NCBI GenBank assembly: GCA_902384585.1
Contig: CABMCJ010000004.1
Location: forward strand, 834,086-898,085
Direction of reading: 5' to 3'
DNA length: 64,000 bases
From: Candidatus Anstonella stagnisolia
Lineage (GTDB): Archaea; Micrarchaeota; Micrarchaeia; Anstonellales; Anstonellaceae
Program-made: the position numbers and the translations under genes
Part shown: piece by piece, positions 25,690 through 34,561 of the stretch
Layout of the letters: each line of letters opens with the position of its first letter
Position numbering within the stretch: the stretch's first letter is position 1
The notes under the pieces: model-generated
Databases searched by the model: none
Told to the model about the DNA's origin: nothing
Seen by the model: the letters and a program-made list of their open reading frames with translations, nothing else

Positions 25690-26010
25690 ATGAACAAAAA
25701 AATGCTCCTGCTAGGGCTGTTTGTGCTTGCGGGCTTTGTAGCCGCGCAATCAATTCTGGATAGCACATCCACGGCACTAAACTCGCTCTGCCAGGGAATA
25801 AAGGGATTGCTCCCTGTAGCCGCAATGCTCATGATAGTGCTCGCAGGCGTGATATACGCCGCAGGCCAGATTATGGGCGCAGAGACCCGCGCACGCGCAA
25901 ACGTATGGGCAACAGCATGCCTTACAGGCGCGCTTATCGCAGTCCTGATTGCAGTGATTGCTCCCGCAGTGCTCAACACGATATACGGCGGGCAAAGCAT
26001 TGCCTGCTAA
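25690..26010 (+). CDS. VirB2/TrbC-like pilin without tail (paralogue C)
   Basis: A 106-residue exported protein with a signal peptide (MNKKMLLLGLFVLAGFVAAQ) and the conserved two-helix VirB2-like core: LCQGIKGLLPVAAMLMIVL, the loop GQIMGAETRARANVWATACL and the helix TGALIAVLIAVIAPAVL. It stops at YGGQSIAC with no Cys-rich tail, so it is the best candidate for the major pilin of a mating-pilus-like filament. GGAGGATGGTTCA precedes the ATG. Archaeal import pili (CedA1, TedC) are known to be built from similar VirB2-related subunits. Confidence 0.8.
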   Translation: MNKKMLLLGLFVLAGFVAAQSILDSTSTALNSLCQGIKGLLPVAAMLMIVLAGVIYAAGQIMGAETRARANVWATACLTGALIAVLIAVIAPAVLNTIYGGQSIAC

Positions 26011-26101
26011 GAAAACCCTTCTTTTATTTTTCTTTTATTTTTATTTCCCCCAAGCTCTGCCCATACGACTTAATTTAAACGTTTTCCCCGAAGTATCCAA
26101 T

Positions 26102-26845
26102 ATGGCAATAAAAATAATAAAAACCGCAAAACCCAGGCTCAAAAAGCCGATTCTTATAGACGGCTTTCCCGGCTTGGGATTGGTAGGCACGGTCGCAGCA
26201 AGCTACCTGGTCGAAAAGCTCAAGATGCAGCCCATGGGCTACATCGACAGCGACCAGTTCCCCCCGTTGGCTGCAGTGCACAACTACCATCCGCACTACC
26301 CGGCCCGCCTGTATTTCTCCCAAAAGCACAACCTCATCATACTCCTTTCAGAGTTCATAGTGCCAATCTCAACCGTGCACGAGCTCTCCGAAGCAATCTA
26401 CGCTTTTGCCAAAAAGGAAAAAGTCTCCAAAATAATCTCCCTTGGCGGCATCACGATAAAGGGCGAGCAGGACATGGTGTACGTGATTGCAAGCGACGAG
26501 AAACTGCGCCTTGAAATGGAGAAGCTCCCGAGCGTTCAGAGCATAAAGGAGGGTGCAACAACCGGCGTTACCGGAGTGCTTCTTGCGCGCGGCGCAATCG
26601 AGAATTTCCCTGTAATCTCGCTTCTTGCAGAGGCTCACGAGGAATTCATGGACCCAAAGGCAGCCTCCATGGTGCTTGAGACGCTCAAGGGCATCCTAAG
26701 GCTCGATGTGAACACCCACGAGCTTGAGGAAGAGTCCGCAAAAATCCACGAGAAAATGCAGGACGTGATGGACAAGGCAAAAGCCTCGCACGCGCACTAC
26801 AAGAAGGCGGAAGCCTCTCAGTCGCTTGGGCCAATGTACGGCTAA
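26102..26845 (+). CDS. PAC2-family proteasome assembly chaperone
   Basis: A 247-residue PAC2-family protein, the archaeal PbaB-like or PAC2 homologue. It shows LIDGFPGLGLVGTVAASYLV, the YPARLYFS region, LSEFIVPI and ISLGGI, and a helical C-terminal region (about 205-245). The family assists proteasome core assembly or interacts with proteasome-related factors. The ATG at 26102 follows CTTAATTTAAACG at TATA distance. No proteasome gene is in this window. Confidence 0.85.
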   Translation: MAIKIIKTAKPRLKKPILIDGFPGLGLVGTVAASYLVEKLKMQPMGYIDSDQFPPLAAVHNYHPHYPARLYFSQKHNLIILLSEFIVPISTVHELSEAIYAFAKKEKVSKIISLGGITIKGEQDMVYVIASDEKLRLEMEKLPSVQSIKEGATTGVTGVLLARGAIENFPVISLLAEAHEEFMDPKAASMVLETLKGILRLDVNTHELEEESAKIHEKMQDVMDKAKASHAHYKKAEASQSLGPMYG

Positions 26846-26887
26846 TTCCTGCATCCTTTTTTATTCTTCTTCTTTCACATCCTTAGT

Positions 26888-27200
26888 GCGCAGGAGTGCC
26901 AGTCTGATTGCCCTTCGGGCAATAACCTGTCACTCTGCCAACGCAGGAGTGCCAGAGCCTGGTCAATTGGGCAGGACTTAAGCCCCGTTCGGGGAAGAAA
27001 TCCTGTGGCTTTAGTGCCTTCGCAGGTCCAAAAGCTTTGTCCTGACGAACAAAATTTGTCAGCAAGCCGGAAATCCTGCCTCCTGCATAGACAAACCGCG
27101 GGGGAAACCAAGGTTTCCCCCTCAGTTTTCCAACTCATCGAAGTATTCGACGAGTGGACCGCAAATCGGTTCGCCGATTTGCTGGTTCCTTGATTTCCTG
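26888..27200 (+). ncRNA. Unassigned multi-hairpin structured RNA candidate
   Basis: A gene-free stretch of 438 bases (26846-27283) packed with perfect stems. Examples are ATTGCCC-TTC-GGGCAAT (about 26917-26933), GGGGGAAACC-AA-GGTTTCCCCC (about 27101-27122), ACTC-TCGAA/TTCGA-GAGT (about 27132-27154) and GCAAATCGG-TTCG-CCGATTTGC (about 27161-27182). CGCAGGAGTGCCAG occurs twice about 52 bases apart, and CAGGA...TCCTG closes a CCCCG hairpin. A T-rich box near 26858-26866 would place a plus-strand start near 26888, so that strand is preferred. RNase P RNA is one idea, but its conserved core motifs were not found. Confidence 0.6.
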
Positions 27201-27283
27201 ATCCCCCTTCCTTTCTCCGGTTTTCCCCTCCCCGTTATGCAAATTGTTATTTACCTTATTCCTGAAATTTTGCCGGTGCATCC

Positions 27284-29344
27284 TTGCAGCGCAAAAAATT
27301 CGCGGCACTGCTTTTCCTCCTTTTGCTCATCCCTCTCCTTGCGTATTTCCTCCTACCTCAAAAGCAGGCGCAGCAGCAGGAAAAAATATTTTTTGCCGCG
27401 GTGCGCCCCCGCTCTTTCCAGCTGATATCATACGGGGGGCAAAGCGCATTTTTTGCAGCATTCGCATTTGAAAATTCAGGGGTTTCATCAGCAAACGTCA
27501 CGCTCTCCTGCTCGCAGGAGCAGCCCACGAACGGCTTCTGCGTGCTTGAGCACCCATACGCAACCGGCTTTGATGCCGCAGGCTTCAGGCGCGGCTTTGA
27601 AGAGGGCTTGCGCTCCTTTGGCTTGGAGGCAAAAAAAGTCCCAACAAGCGGCATCCAAAACTGCGTTGGCGCAACGATACTTGCACCGACCGGGGTTCTC
27701 CCCCTTGAAACAGAAGGGCTAATCTCAGGCGCGCAGCAGTCCGGCTCAAAACTGCTTTTTGCAGGCGAGGTTTCGGATTTCACAATAGACTCCCTCGGGC
27801 AGGTGCGAAGGCTCCCGCAAAACAAAAGCATGCAGGAAATCCTGCAACAAATGGAAGTTTCCCCAAGCAGCCTGAATTCAAACCTCTACCCAGCAGGCTA
27901 TTCCCTCGCGCTCTCCAAAATTTATGCAAGCGCCCCAAGCTCTTTCCATGCTTCCATCCAGTTCACCCCTTCCTCTTCCTCCCAAAACCTCACGCTTATC
28001 GCATATGCGCCCCAAAACATAAGCAGCGGCTACTGCAGGCTCATCTACGAGGCGGTTTCAGTTGGCAACAACCGCAGCGCAGGCATTTCGCAGGGCTCAA
28101 GGCTCATAAAGCCCCCCTCCCTTAGCGGCTCGCAGAAAATATTTGCAGGCGAAGTCCCATATTATTCCGTGTGGGTGGAGCCAGCCGCAGGCTCAAGGCT
28201 TGCCCTCTATGCAACGGCAGGGGATTTTGCAGGCACAATCGTGCGCCAAAAAATCTTCGAAGGCAGCATACGCTCAGGCTGGCTGGGCGGCCTTGAGCTT
28301 GCCAACGTTTCACGCGCAGGATATTACGTTGTGTCAATAGAGGACCAGTTCTCGCGCACGTATGCAAAATCCCTGCTGCGCGTGCAGGACCTGCAAGTCA
28401 AAATTTCCTCAATCGACGGCGCAGCCTACCATTTTAGCGCAACGCTGGATGGCGAGCCAATTGATTCCCAGCTTGCAACGGTTTCAATAGAAGGCTCAAA
28501 CTCCAGCATGCAATACCCGGTAACTTTCGGCACTTTCACAGTAGCAGCCCGCCCATCCTCGCAGGAAAGCGCATTCATAGTGGAACTTTCAGGCGTGAAA
28601 AAGAGGGTCGCATTCTCCCAGCAGCGCAACCCATTCCTCTACTACCTGCTGCAGTTTGCCGCGCCACTGCTCCTTGCAGCGCTCCTGATATTCATGATAG
28701 TTCGGCGCAAGCCAAAAAGGAAATACGGGCTTCGCATCCCTGATTTCTCCCAGCAGCCCGAACCCGAAATAGAACTGCCCTCGCAGGATTTCCTGCGCGC
28801 ATTTGAAATTGCGAATGCGCATTTCGGGTATATCCGCCTCCCGCTTGATTGCAGCGAGCTTGCAGTGGGCTTGCGCAGGCTTTGCACCTCAAAAGGGGCG
28901 CTTTCCCAGCTTTCGCGCCAGGGAATAGAGGACGCATTGCTGCAGATGCAAAAATCCGGCCGCATTGTAGGGCATTGCGGCTTCTATGCCCCCTCATCAT
29001 GGAATCTTCAGATAGAAGAAGCGGCCAACATGCGCATCCTCTCAAACGTGCTTGTGCAAAAGGGCTGCATTTTTCCGACTCCCCTTCAAAACTCGAACCA
29101 GATATTTGCATCCTGCCCATTCGAGCGCGTGCACATACGCGTTTGCCCCCAAAATTTTTCGAGCCTGAACCCCAAGCACGCCGCGGGCGCAAAAAATATC
29201 CTTGCGTTTGATTCAGATGCCCGGCTGCGCTCCTTCCACCTCTGGCTCAAAAGCGGGGCGCCAAATGCAGCAAGGCTCTCCCTGCTTATAAAAAACAAAA
29301 AGCTCTTCCTGTGCATCTCCTCTGGGCTGGAGGAATTCCTATGA
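27284..29344 (+). CDS. Large bitopic envelope protein, paralogue of the 11559 gene
   Basis: A 686-residue protein with an N-terminal membrane helix (about 6-26), a beta-rich exterior, and a second membrane helix at about 447-470 (LLQFAAPLLLAALLIFMIV). A cytoplasmic domain of about 210 residues follows. The order of parts, a GATILAPTGVLPLE segment and a cytoplasmic LRIPDF lead match the 853-residue protein at 11559. It starts with TTG after CCGGTGCA. The next gene overlaps its stop, suggesting coupled translation. A second copy or variant of the same envelope module is inferred. Confidence 0.7.
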   Translation: MQRKKFAALLFLLLLIPLLAYFLLPQKQAQQQEKIFFAAVRPRSFQLISYGGQSAFFAAFAFENSGVSSANVTLSCSQEQPTNGFCVLEHPYATGFDAAGFRRGFEEGLRSFGLEAKKVPTSGIQNCVGATILAPTGVLPLETEGLISGAQQSGSKLLFAGEVSDFTIDSLGQVRRLPQNKSMQEILQQMEVSPSSLNSNLYPAGYSLALSKIYASAPSSFHASIQFTPSSSSQNLTLIAYAPQNISSGYCRLIYEAVSVGNNRSAGISQGSRLIKPPSLSGSQKIFAGEVPYYSVWVEPAAGSRLALYATAGDFAGTIVRQKIFEGSIRSGWLGGLELANVSRAGYYVVSIEDQFSRTYAKSLLRVQDLQVKISSIDGAAYHFSATLDGEPIDSQLATVSIEGSNSSMQYPVTFGTFTVAARPSSQESAFIVELSGVKKRVAFSQQRNPFLYYLLQFAAPLLLAALLIFMIVRRKPKRKYGLRIPDFSQQPEPEIELPSQDFLRAFEIANAHFGYIRLPLDCSELAVGLRRLCTSKGALSQLSRQGIEDALLQMQKSGRIVGHCGFYAPSSWNLQIEEAANMRILSNVLVQKGCIFPTPLQNSNQIFASCPFERVHIRVCPQNFSSLNPKHAAGAKNILAFDSDARLRSFHLWLKSGAPNAARLSLLIKNKKLFLCISSGLEEFL

Positions 29345-30672
29345 GGCTGCCCTTCCTCCTGCTACTTCTCCATTTCTCTTTCGCAGCGGCCGCGGGCGCA
29401 GAAGAGGGCGGAATTTTCAATGCAACGCATTCCCTCAACGTGCAGATTGCCCCTTCCCTTCTTGGCTCGCAGCGCAACCTTGCAAACGCCCAGGAAAGCA
29501 TTCCCTCCCTTTCCGACCCTTTCTCTTTCGCATACGTGCGCGTCCTCTCCGCAGACCCTTCAGTTGATTTCCGCATAAGCTCCGCGAAGAATGCTTCCAT
29601 AATATGGGCATGGGGCGAAATGCATGCCCAGGAAATTTCGCAAAGCATTGATTTTGATTCAAGGTGCGCGCCAGGGAAAACAACCATTTTGCAAAACGGC
29701 AGCCCGTGGGGGGATTTCATCGCACATTTTTCGCTCGAAGGCCCCCTGCCTTTGGAAAAATCAATGCGCATAAGCGACAACGGATATTTTTCACCCCCCT
29801 TTTCCCAAGAAGAGTTTGATAGAGCGGAAATAAACGAACCAAATTCCTCCCTCCCCCTCCTGCACGTGCAAATAAACGGCACAATTTCAGCCCGATATGG
29901 AAAACGCGAGGAGAAAAACCTTTACGTGTGCGAAACAACCTGCTCCAAATACGGATGCGCCACCTCATGCGGCTGCGAAAAGGAAGTTTCCCTCTCCAGC
30001 CAAACATTCAGCCGCGCGCTTTTCGGGGAAAAAAGCTTCCCCCTTGAAAACAAGCCCGCGCGCTTTTTCGTGCTCTCCCCAATCCTTCTTGAGCAGCTTG
30101 CAACGTCCGGAAAGTTTTCGGTTCTATCCTTTTCCAACCGCATTTTTGCAAAAGCAAATTTCAACCCCTCGAATTCCCCCCATATCGCAAGCCTGCTTGG
30201 TTTGGAATCCCTCAGGGACCCCCAATACGGCTTTGCATGCATAAAAAGCAGGGAGGACCCCTCCAATGAGGAAAATTTTTCCTTCTCCTGCGCCAGGAAC
30301 GCAACGCGCATGCTCCAGCTTTCAGGCGGAAATTCCACGCTGCTCTACTCCTGCACCGTGTCTTTCAACGAAACAAGCCCGCAGCTTGGGATGCTCAATT
30401 CCTCACTTTTGCTCCACGATTCTTTCGGCGATGCATATCCCTTTTCGTTTTCCTCCCTGTCCAGGAACTACACTTCCCAAATTCCGCAGGGCACGCCACT
30501 TTCCAATGGCGCGCAATATTTTTCCGGCAACCTCACGCACCGGCCCGCAACAGGGCTCACTATGCTTGCGTCGCACCGCAATTCCGATTTTTCCTCATTT
30601 TTCCAAAATGGCTGGATGCTCCTGCTGCTTTTCCTGCTGCTTTTTCCCCTCTGGCGTTTCCTGCGCCCATAG
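29341..30672 (+). CDS. Secreted, C-terminally anchored protein, unknown function
   Basis: A 443-residue protein with a signal peptide (MRLPFLLLLLHFSFAAAAG), an extracellular part with few recognisable motifs, and a C-terminal membrane helix (about 423-440) ending in WRFLRP. A cysteine cluster CETTCSKYGCATSCGC lies near residue 202. Its ATG overlaps the stop of the upstream envelope gene (ATGA), so the two products probably work together. Confidence 0.65.
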   Translation: MRLPFLLLLLHFSFAAAAGAEEGGIFNATHSLNVQIAPSLLGSQRNLANAQESIPSLSDPFSFAYVRVLSADPSVDFRISSAKNASIIWAWGEMHAQEISQSIDFDSRCAPGKTTILQNGSPWGDFIAHFSLEGPLPLEKSMRISDNGYFSPPFSQEEFDRAEINEPNSSLPLLHVQINGTISARYGKREEKNLYVCETTCSKYGCATSCGCEKEVSLSSQTFSRALFGEKSFPLENKPARFFVLSPILLEQLATSGKFSVLSFSNRIFAKANFNPSNSPHIASLLGLESLRDPQYGFACIKSREDPSNEENFSFSCARNATRMLQLSGGNSTLLYSCTVSFNETSPQLGMLNSSLLLHDSFGDAYPFSFSSLSRNYTSQIPQGTPLSNGAQYFSGNLTHRPATGLTMLASHRNSDFSSFFQNGWMLLLLFLLLFPLWRFLRP

Positions 30673-30727
30673 CGCAGCCCTTCCCAAAAGTTATAAACCT
30701 TGGCAGGCACAAAAGAATGGTGCAGGC

Positions 30728-31633
30728 ATGGCGGCATTAAAGGACCTCATAAGCGCGCAGCAATTGCAAAAGAAAGACGTTGAGCGCCTGCTTTCAAGCG
30801 CGAAAAAAATGGAAGCTCTCCTTAAGGAAAAGTCCGTTTCACCGTGCAACAAAATAGTCGCAACCCTTTTCTTTGAGCCAAGCACGCGCACGCATTCCTC
30901 TTTTGCTGCTGCTGCAATGCGCCTTGGCTGCCACGTGCTCCCATTCAACGTTTCAAACAGCTCAATCGCAAAAGGCGAGAGCTTTGAGGACACCATAAGG
31001 ATGTTCGACACATATGCGGATGCCCTTGTGCTGCGCCACCCGCAGGCAGGCTTTGCGCAAATCGCAGCAGATGCCGCGTCCCACCCTGTTGTGAACGCCG
31101 GGGATGGCGGAAACGAGCACCCCACGCAGGCCCTCATAGACATCTACACAATAATGTCGCTCAAGAAAAAAATAAGCGGCCTTAACGTAACCCTCGCAGG
31201 TGACTTAAGGCACGCGCGTGCAATGCGCTCCCTTTTCTACCTTCTTGGCATGTTTGGCGCAAACATAACCCTTGCCTCGCCTGCAGGGCTTGAAATGGAA
31301 ACCTCCCTTGTGCGCAAAGTTGACGAAAAATTCTCGCCCAAAATAAGTTTCTCCCGCTCACCCTCAAAGGAGAGCGACATCCTCTACGTGTGCCGCATAC
31401 AAAAGGAACGCTTTGCAAGCCCTGCAGCCGCAGAGGCAGCGCAGGATGCGTTCCGCATAGATTCCCGCTTCCTTTCGGGCGCAAAAAAAGACATGGCAAT
31501 ACTGCACCCGCTTCCAAAGCACCTTGAAATCCCGCCTGAAGTGGACGCAAGCCCGCATGCAAAATACTTCCAGCAGGCAAAATACGCGGTTCCCGTGCGC
31601 ATGGCAGTGCTAAAGGAGATTCTCGCACTCTGA
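30728..31633 (+). CDS. pyrB: Aspartate carbamoyltransferase, catalytic subunit
   Basis: A 301-residue enzyme joining carbamoyl phosphate and aspartate in pyrimidine synthesis. Visible are the carbamoyl-phosphate motif FFEPSTRTHSSF, AGDGGNEHPTQALID, AGDLRHARAMRSL and the late HPLPKHLEIPPEV. The ATG at 30728 lies about 35 nt after GTTATAAACC. No regulatory subunit gene (pyrI) follows. CTP synthase of the same pathway is at 54.2 kb. Confidence 0.95.
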   Translation: MAALKDLISAQQLQKKDVERLLSSAKKMEALLKEKSVSPCNKIVATLFFEPSTRTHSSFAAAAMRLGCHVLPFNVSNSSIAKGESFEDTIRMFDTYADALVLRHPQAGFAQIAADAASHPVVNAGDGGNEHPTQALIDIYTIMSLKKKISGLNVTLAGDLRHARAMRSLFYLLGMFGANITLASPAGLEMETSLVRKVDEKFSPKISFSRSPSKESDILYVCRIQKERFASPAAAEAAQDAFRIDSRFLSGAKKDMAILHPLPKHLEIPPEVDASPHAKYFQQAKYAVPVRMAVLKEILAL

Positions 31634-31650
31634 TTTTCCACGCTGGTACT

Positions 31651-32127
31651 ATGAAAAAAATCCTTTTCTTTGCCGCAATTTTCCTGCTTTTGCTCCTTGC
31701 GCTCTTTTTGCTTTCCCAAACCCCCGCCCAGCCGCAAAAATACGCGCTTGTGAACACCCCGACGTCCCAAATAACCGCGAAGATTGCAGATACGGATTCG
31801 TCCCGCGCACTGGGCCTGATGCACGAGCATAGCCTGTGCAGCGCGTGCGGGATGCTCTTTGTTTTCCCGGATTCGCAGGTGCGCTATTTCTGGATGAAGA
31901 ACACGCTCATCCCGCTTGACATGGTGTTCATTTACGAAAATTTCACCGTTGAGGGGATACGCACCGCCTATCCCTGCGGGCACGACCCCTGCCCTTTGCA
32001 GCCAAGCGCACATGCCGTAAAATACGTGCTTGAAATAAATGCAAATAGCTCAGGGGCGCTTGGGATACGCGAAGGCACGCGCCTCATCGCAACCAATTTA
32101 AGCAGCGTCGGGCAAATTCCCCCATGA
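31651..32127 (+). CDS. Exported DUF192 protein
   Basis: A 158-residue protein with an N-terminal signal or anchor helix (about 4-23) and one DUF192 domain: the RALGLMHEHSLCSACGMLFV core, the VRYFWMKNTLIPLDMVFI segment and the closing LGIREGTRL. The role of the family is unknown. An extra pair of cysteines (CSACG, CGHDPC) could form disulphides outside the cell. Its stop overlaps the next start by 4 nt. Confidence 0.88.
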   Translation: MKKILFFAAIFLLLLLALFLLSQTPAQPQKYALVNTPTSQITAKIADTDSSRALGLMHEHSLCSACGMLFVFPDSQVRYFWMKNTLIPLDMVFIYENFTVEGIRTAYPCGHDPCPLQPSAHAVKYVLEINANSSGALGIREGTRLIATNLSSVGQIPP

Positions 32128-32489
32128 AAAAGCTTTTCCTGAAGCAAAAGCCGGTCGCGCTCCTCCTTCTTCTCAAGGACTCAACGCAGCAGTGGTACCC
32201 TTCCAAGCTTGCAAGGAGCGCGGGATGCTCCTATGTCTATGCCGTGAAAGTGCTTTCCCAAATGCAAAAGCAGAACGTAGTGCAGATTTCAAAAAGCGGC
32301 AAGAACAGCGTTGTCTCGCTTTCTTCCTACGGCGCGCAGCTTGCCTCCTCCCTTGACGAGCTTTGCAAGAAAATAGACGCCGCAAAAAAAGAGACGCAGG
32401 CAGAAGCCTCGCAAAAGGAGGCGCAGCCCTCGCAAAAGCAGGAAGAGAAGGAAAGAAGGGAAGAAAAGGAAAAGAAAGAGGAAAAATAA
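32124..32489 (+). CDS. Winged-helix protein with charged tail
   Basis: A 121-residue protein. Residues 1-75 form a MarR-like winged helix (ALLLLLKDSTQQWYPSKLAR, then a recognition helix in YVYAVKVLSQMQ and a wing VVQISKSGKNSVVSLS). The last 40 residues are a Lys/Glu-rich tail. It is a probable DNA-binding regulator, co-transcribed with the DUF192 gene through a 4-nt overlap. Confidence 0.75.
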   Translation: MKKLFLKQKPVALLLLLKDSTQQWYPSKLARSAGCSYVYAVKVLSQMQKQNVVQISKSGKNSVVSLSSYGAQLASSLDELCKKIDAAKKETQAEASQKEAQPSQKQEEKERREEKEKKEEK

Positions 32490-32490
32490 T

Positions 32491-32922
32491 TCAGATTACG
32501 CGCAGCTCAACCGCCTTTTTCACGGAATTAAGCACGTGCCCGTAGTCCCTATAATGCGCATACACGCTTATTGTGATGCGGTAGTTGCCTGCCGCAGTCT
32601 GCGAGCTTCCATGGAGCGAAAGCGTGAATTTCTTTTCCTCGCCGCTTTTCATTGTGCCAAGGCGGTATTCCTTTGTGCGCGCAATCCCCATGCCGTCAAA
32701 CCCAAGCCCCTTTGGCACGTCCACGTTAACAGACGTTATCGCTTCCCCCTCGCTTATGTTTTTTACCCCAAGCTCAAGGTCCACGCTTTCGTCTTTTTTT
32801 GCAGCAAGGCGCACGGGCCTAAATGCCGTTGTTATCGAAAACATCGGCACAGCAACCGGTTCGCCCGTTGCCTCATCTTTTTTTGCGCCTGCTGCGCCAA
32901 ATATACCATCGAGAAATCCCAT
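32491..32922 (-). CDS. Cytoplasmic Ig-like (CARDB-type) domain protein
   Basis: A 143-residue protein without signal peptide. After a short Gly-rich lead (MGFLDGIFGAAGA), the rest reads as one beta-sandwich of the type found in archaeal CARDB/NPCBM-like domains: LELGVKNISEGEAITSVNV, then MKSGEEKKFTLSLHG and AGNYRITISVYAHY. Function is unknown. It is convergent with the winged-helix gene, with one base between them. Confidence 0.6.
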   Translation of the reverse strand: MGFLDGIFGAAGAKKDEATGEPVAVPMFSITTAFRPVRLAAKKDESVDLELGVKNISEGEAITSVNVDVPKGLGFDGMGIARTKEYRLGTMKSGEEKKFTLSLHGSSQTAAGNYRITISVYAHYRDYGHVLNSVKKAVELRVI

Positions 32923-32958
32923 AAGCTCACCTTTTAACCCAATTAGCAGCCATTATTT

Positions 32959-34140
32959 TTATTTCTGAGCCTTTAAGACGTATTTTTGCACAAGGGAAAG
33001 CGCCTCCTGCAACTCCTCTTCAGGTGGAAGGAACACAAGCCGCATGTACCCTTCCTCTTTTTTTGCCCCAAACGCGCTCCCGGGCACGCACAGCACCCCG
33101 GTTTCCTCAAGAAGCCCGTGCACGAACGCAAAATCATCCTTCCATTTGTCCCCCAGCTCCACCTTTGCAAACGCATAGAATGCGGCCTTTGGCTTCACGC
33201 ACGAAATTCCCTGCACTTCATTAAGCATTTTGTGCAAAAGCCCGCCCCTTTTTTTGAGCTTCGCAAGGTTCGGCTTAAGATAGTCCATGCTGCCCCTCAT
33301 TGCAGCAAGCAGCCCAAACTGCATTTCCCAGTTCACAGAGAGCCGTGCATTTGTCTGCTTTGTGAGGGCCTCTGCAAGGGGCTCCATGCCCTCCCCGTGC
33401 AGCGCCAGATACCCCACCCTCGCTCCCGGGTAAAAATAATTTTTCGACATCCCGTTCCCGCTTATGAGCTTTGCATCTTTTGGCGCCACGTCCCTTAAGT
33501 TCGTGCATTCCCCGTCAAAAACGAGCCTGTCGTAAATCTCGTCCGCAATGAGCGGGATGTCATGCTGTGCCGCAAGCTCCCCGATTTCCCTAAGCACGCT
33601 TTTCGGGCACACAGAGCCCGTCGGATTGTTCGGGTTTATCACAACAATCGCGCGCGTTTTTGAATTTATTTTCCTGCGCATGTCGTCAACGTCAGGTATC
33701 CAGTTTTTGTCGCACGCATAATAGTTTTCCACGCCTCCGACCACCTTTGAGTCTGTGACATAGAGCGGGTATGCCGGAATCGGCATCATCAGATTGTCCC
33801 CTGCATCCATGAGCGCGCTAAAAAGGAACGTGATGCCCTCGCTAAGCCCGTTTGTGACAAAAACATTTTCAAAGGAAACGCCCTCTTTTTTCGCTATTTC
33901 TTCCCGCAGGAGCGGCTCGCCCTGCGAGGGCGCATATCCTGTGTATTTCCCATCCTTGAGCGCGTCCTTTATCGCCTCCAGCACATGCTGCGGGGGCCTG
34001 AAATCAAACCGGTTCGGGTCGCCTATGTTAAGCCAGTGTATTTTTTTGCCGCCCTTCTCAACCCTTTGCGCAGCAGCAACGATGTCCCGTATCGCATAGG
34101 AAAGATGCGCTATTTTGGAGGCTATCCTGACTTTTCCCAT
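32959..34140 (-). CDS. Class I/II aminotransferase, alanine-aminotransferase-like
   Basis: A 393-residue PLP enzyme of fold type I, subgroup I-gamma, as in archaeal alanine or aspartate aminotransferases. It shows YAPSQGEPLLREEIA, NPNNPTG, ADEIYDRLVFDG, and the PLP lysine in SGNGMSKNYFYPGARVGYL. The C-terminal domain includes KPKAAFYAFAKV and MRLVFLPPEEEL. The ATG at 34140 is preferred over upstream starts because family similarity begins at VRIASKIAHLSYAIRD. The exact substrate pair is not settled by sequence. Confidence 0.88.
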   Translation of the reverse strand: MGKVRIASKIAHLSYAIRDIVAAAQRVEKGGKKIHWLNIGDPNRFDFRPPQHVLEAIKDALKDGKYTGYAPSQGEPLLREEIAKKEGVSFENVFVTNGLSEGITFLFSALMDAGDNLMMPIPAYPLYVTDSKVVGGVENYYACDKNWIPDVDDMRRKINSKTRAIVVINPNNPTGSVCPKSVLREIGELAAQHDIPLIADEIYDRLVFDGECTNLRDVAPKDAKLISGNGMSKNYFYPGARVGYLALHGEGMEPLAEALTKQTNARLSVNWEMQFGLLAAMRGSMDYLKPNLAKLKKRGGLLHKMLNEVQGISCVKPKAAFYAFAKVELGDKWKDDFAFVHGLLEETGVLCVPGSAFGAKKEEGYMRLVFLPPEEELQEALSLVQKYVLKAQK

Positions 34141-34200
34141 GCGCGTATTTTTGCACATCACTTAAAAAGCGTTTCAGGGAAAAGTCGGCAAAAAACGAAT

Positions 34201-34539
34201 TTATTCAACTTCAATGTCCTTCAATTCCACGCTGTCCCCTTCAAGCACCTGCGGGTATTTCTTTTTGCATTTCGGGCACGAAAAATCAGGCGTGCCCTCC
34301 GCCCCGCTTGTTTGTATCTCCGGCGCGCCCTCAAACCCGCATCCGCACTTCACCCTTGCTTTTTTCTCTTCAATGTCAACAGAGGAAAAAGGCAGGAGAA
34401 GCGCAATCTCCTTTGCAAGGTCGGGAACGGAAATAGTTGCAAACTGCCCCACCTCAACCGTCATGGTTGTAATGTGCATTTTCTTTGCAGCCTCTTTTGC
34501 GCTTTGCACAATTTCAGCCGCAACCGCTTTTGCATCCAT
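34201..34539 (-). CDS. HypA-like zinc-ribbon protein
   Basis: A 112-residue protein of the HypA/HybF shape: an N-terminal alpha-beta domain and a zinc ribbon with CGCG and CPKC pairs. The usual HypA start MHE, which gives the nickel ligand, is absent; this protein begins MDAKAVAAEIVQ. It may therefore be a divergent paralogue rather than a nickel-insertion factor. No NiFe hydrogenase gene is present here. Confidence 0.7.
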   Translation of the reverse strand: MDAKAVAAEIVQSAKEAAKKMHITTMTVEVGQFATISVPDLAKEIALLLPFSSVDIEEKKARVKCGCGFEGAPEIQTSGAEGTPDFSCPKCKKKYPQVLEGDSVELKDIEVE

Positions 34540-34561
34540 ATGCTAAACTGCACCCCAATGA

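Noticed and set aside
26875-27138. Minus-strand 87-residue frame in the structured RNA region
   Set aside because: Composition is biased by hairpins, no ribosome site is present and the region is better explained as RNA.
26888-27200. RNase P RNA
   Set aside because: The conserved GAGGAAAGTCC and ACAGAA...GGCTTA core elements were not found on either strand, so only an unassigned RNA is reported.
34201-34539. True HypA nickel chaperone
   Set aside because: The N-terminal MHE nickel ligand is missing and no NiFe hydrogenase is nearby, so it is called HypA-like only.
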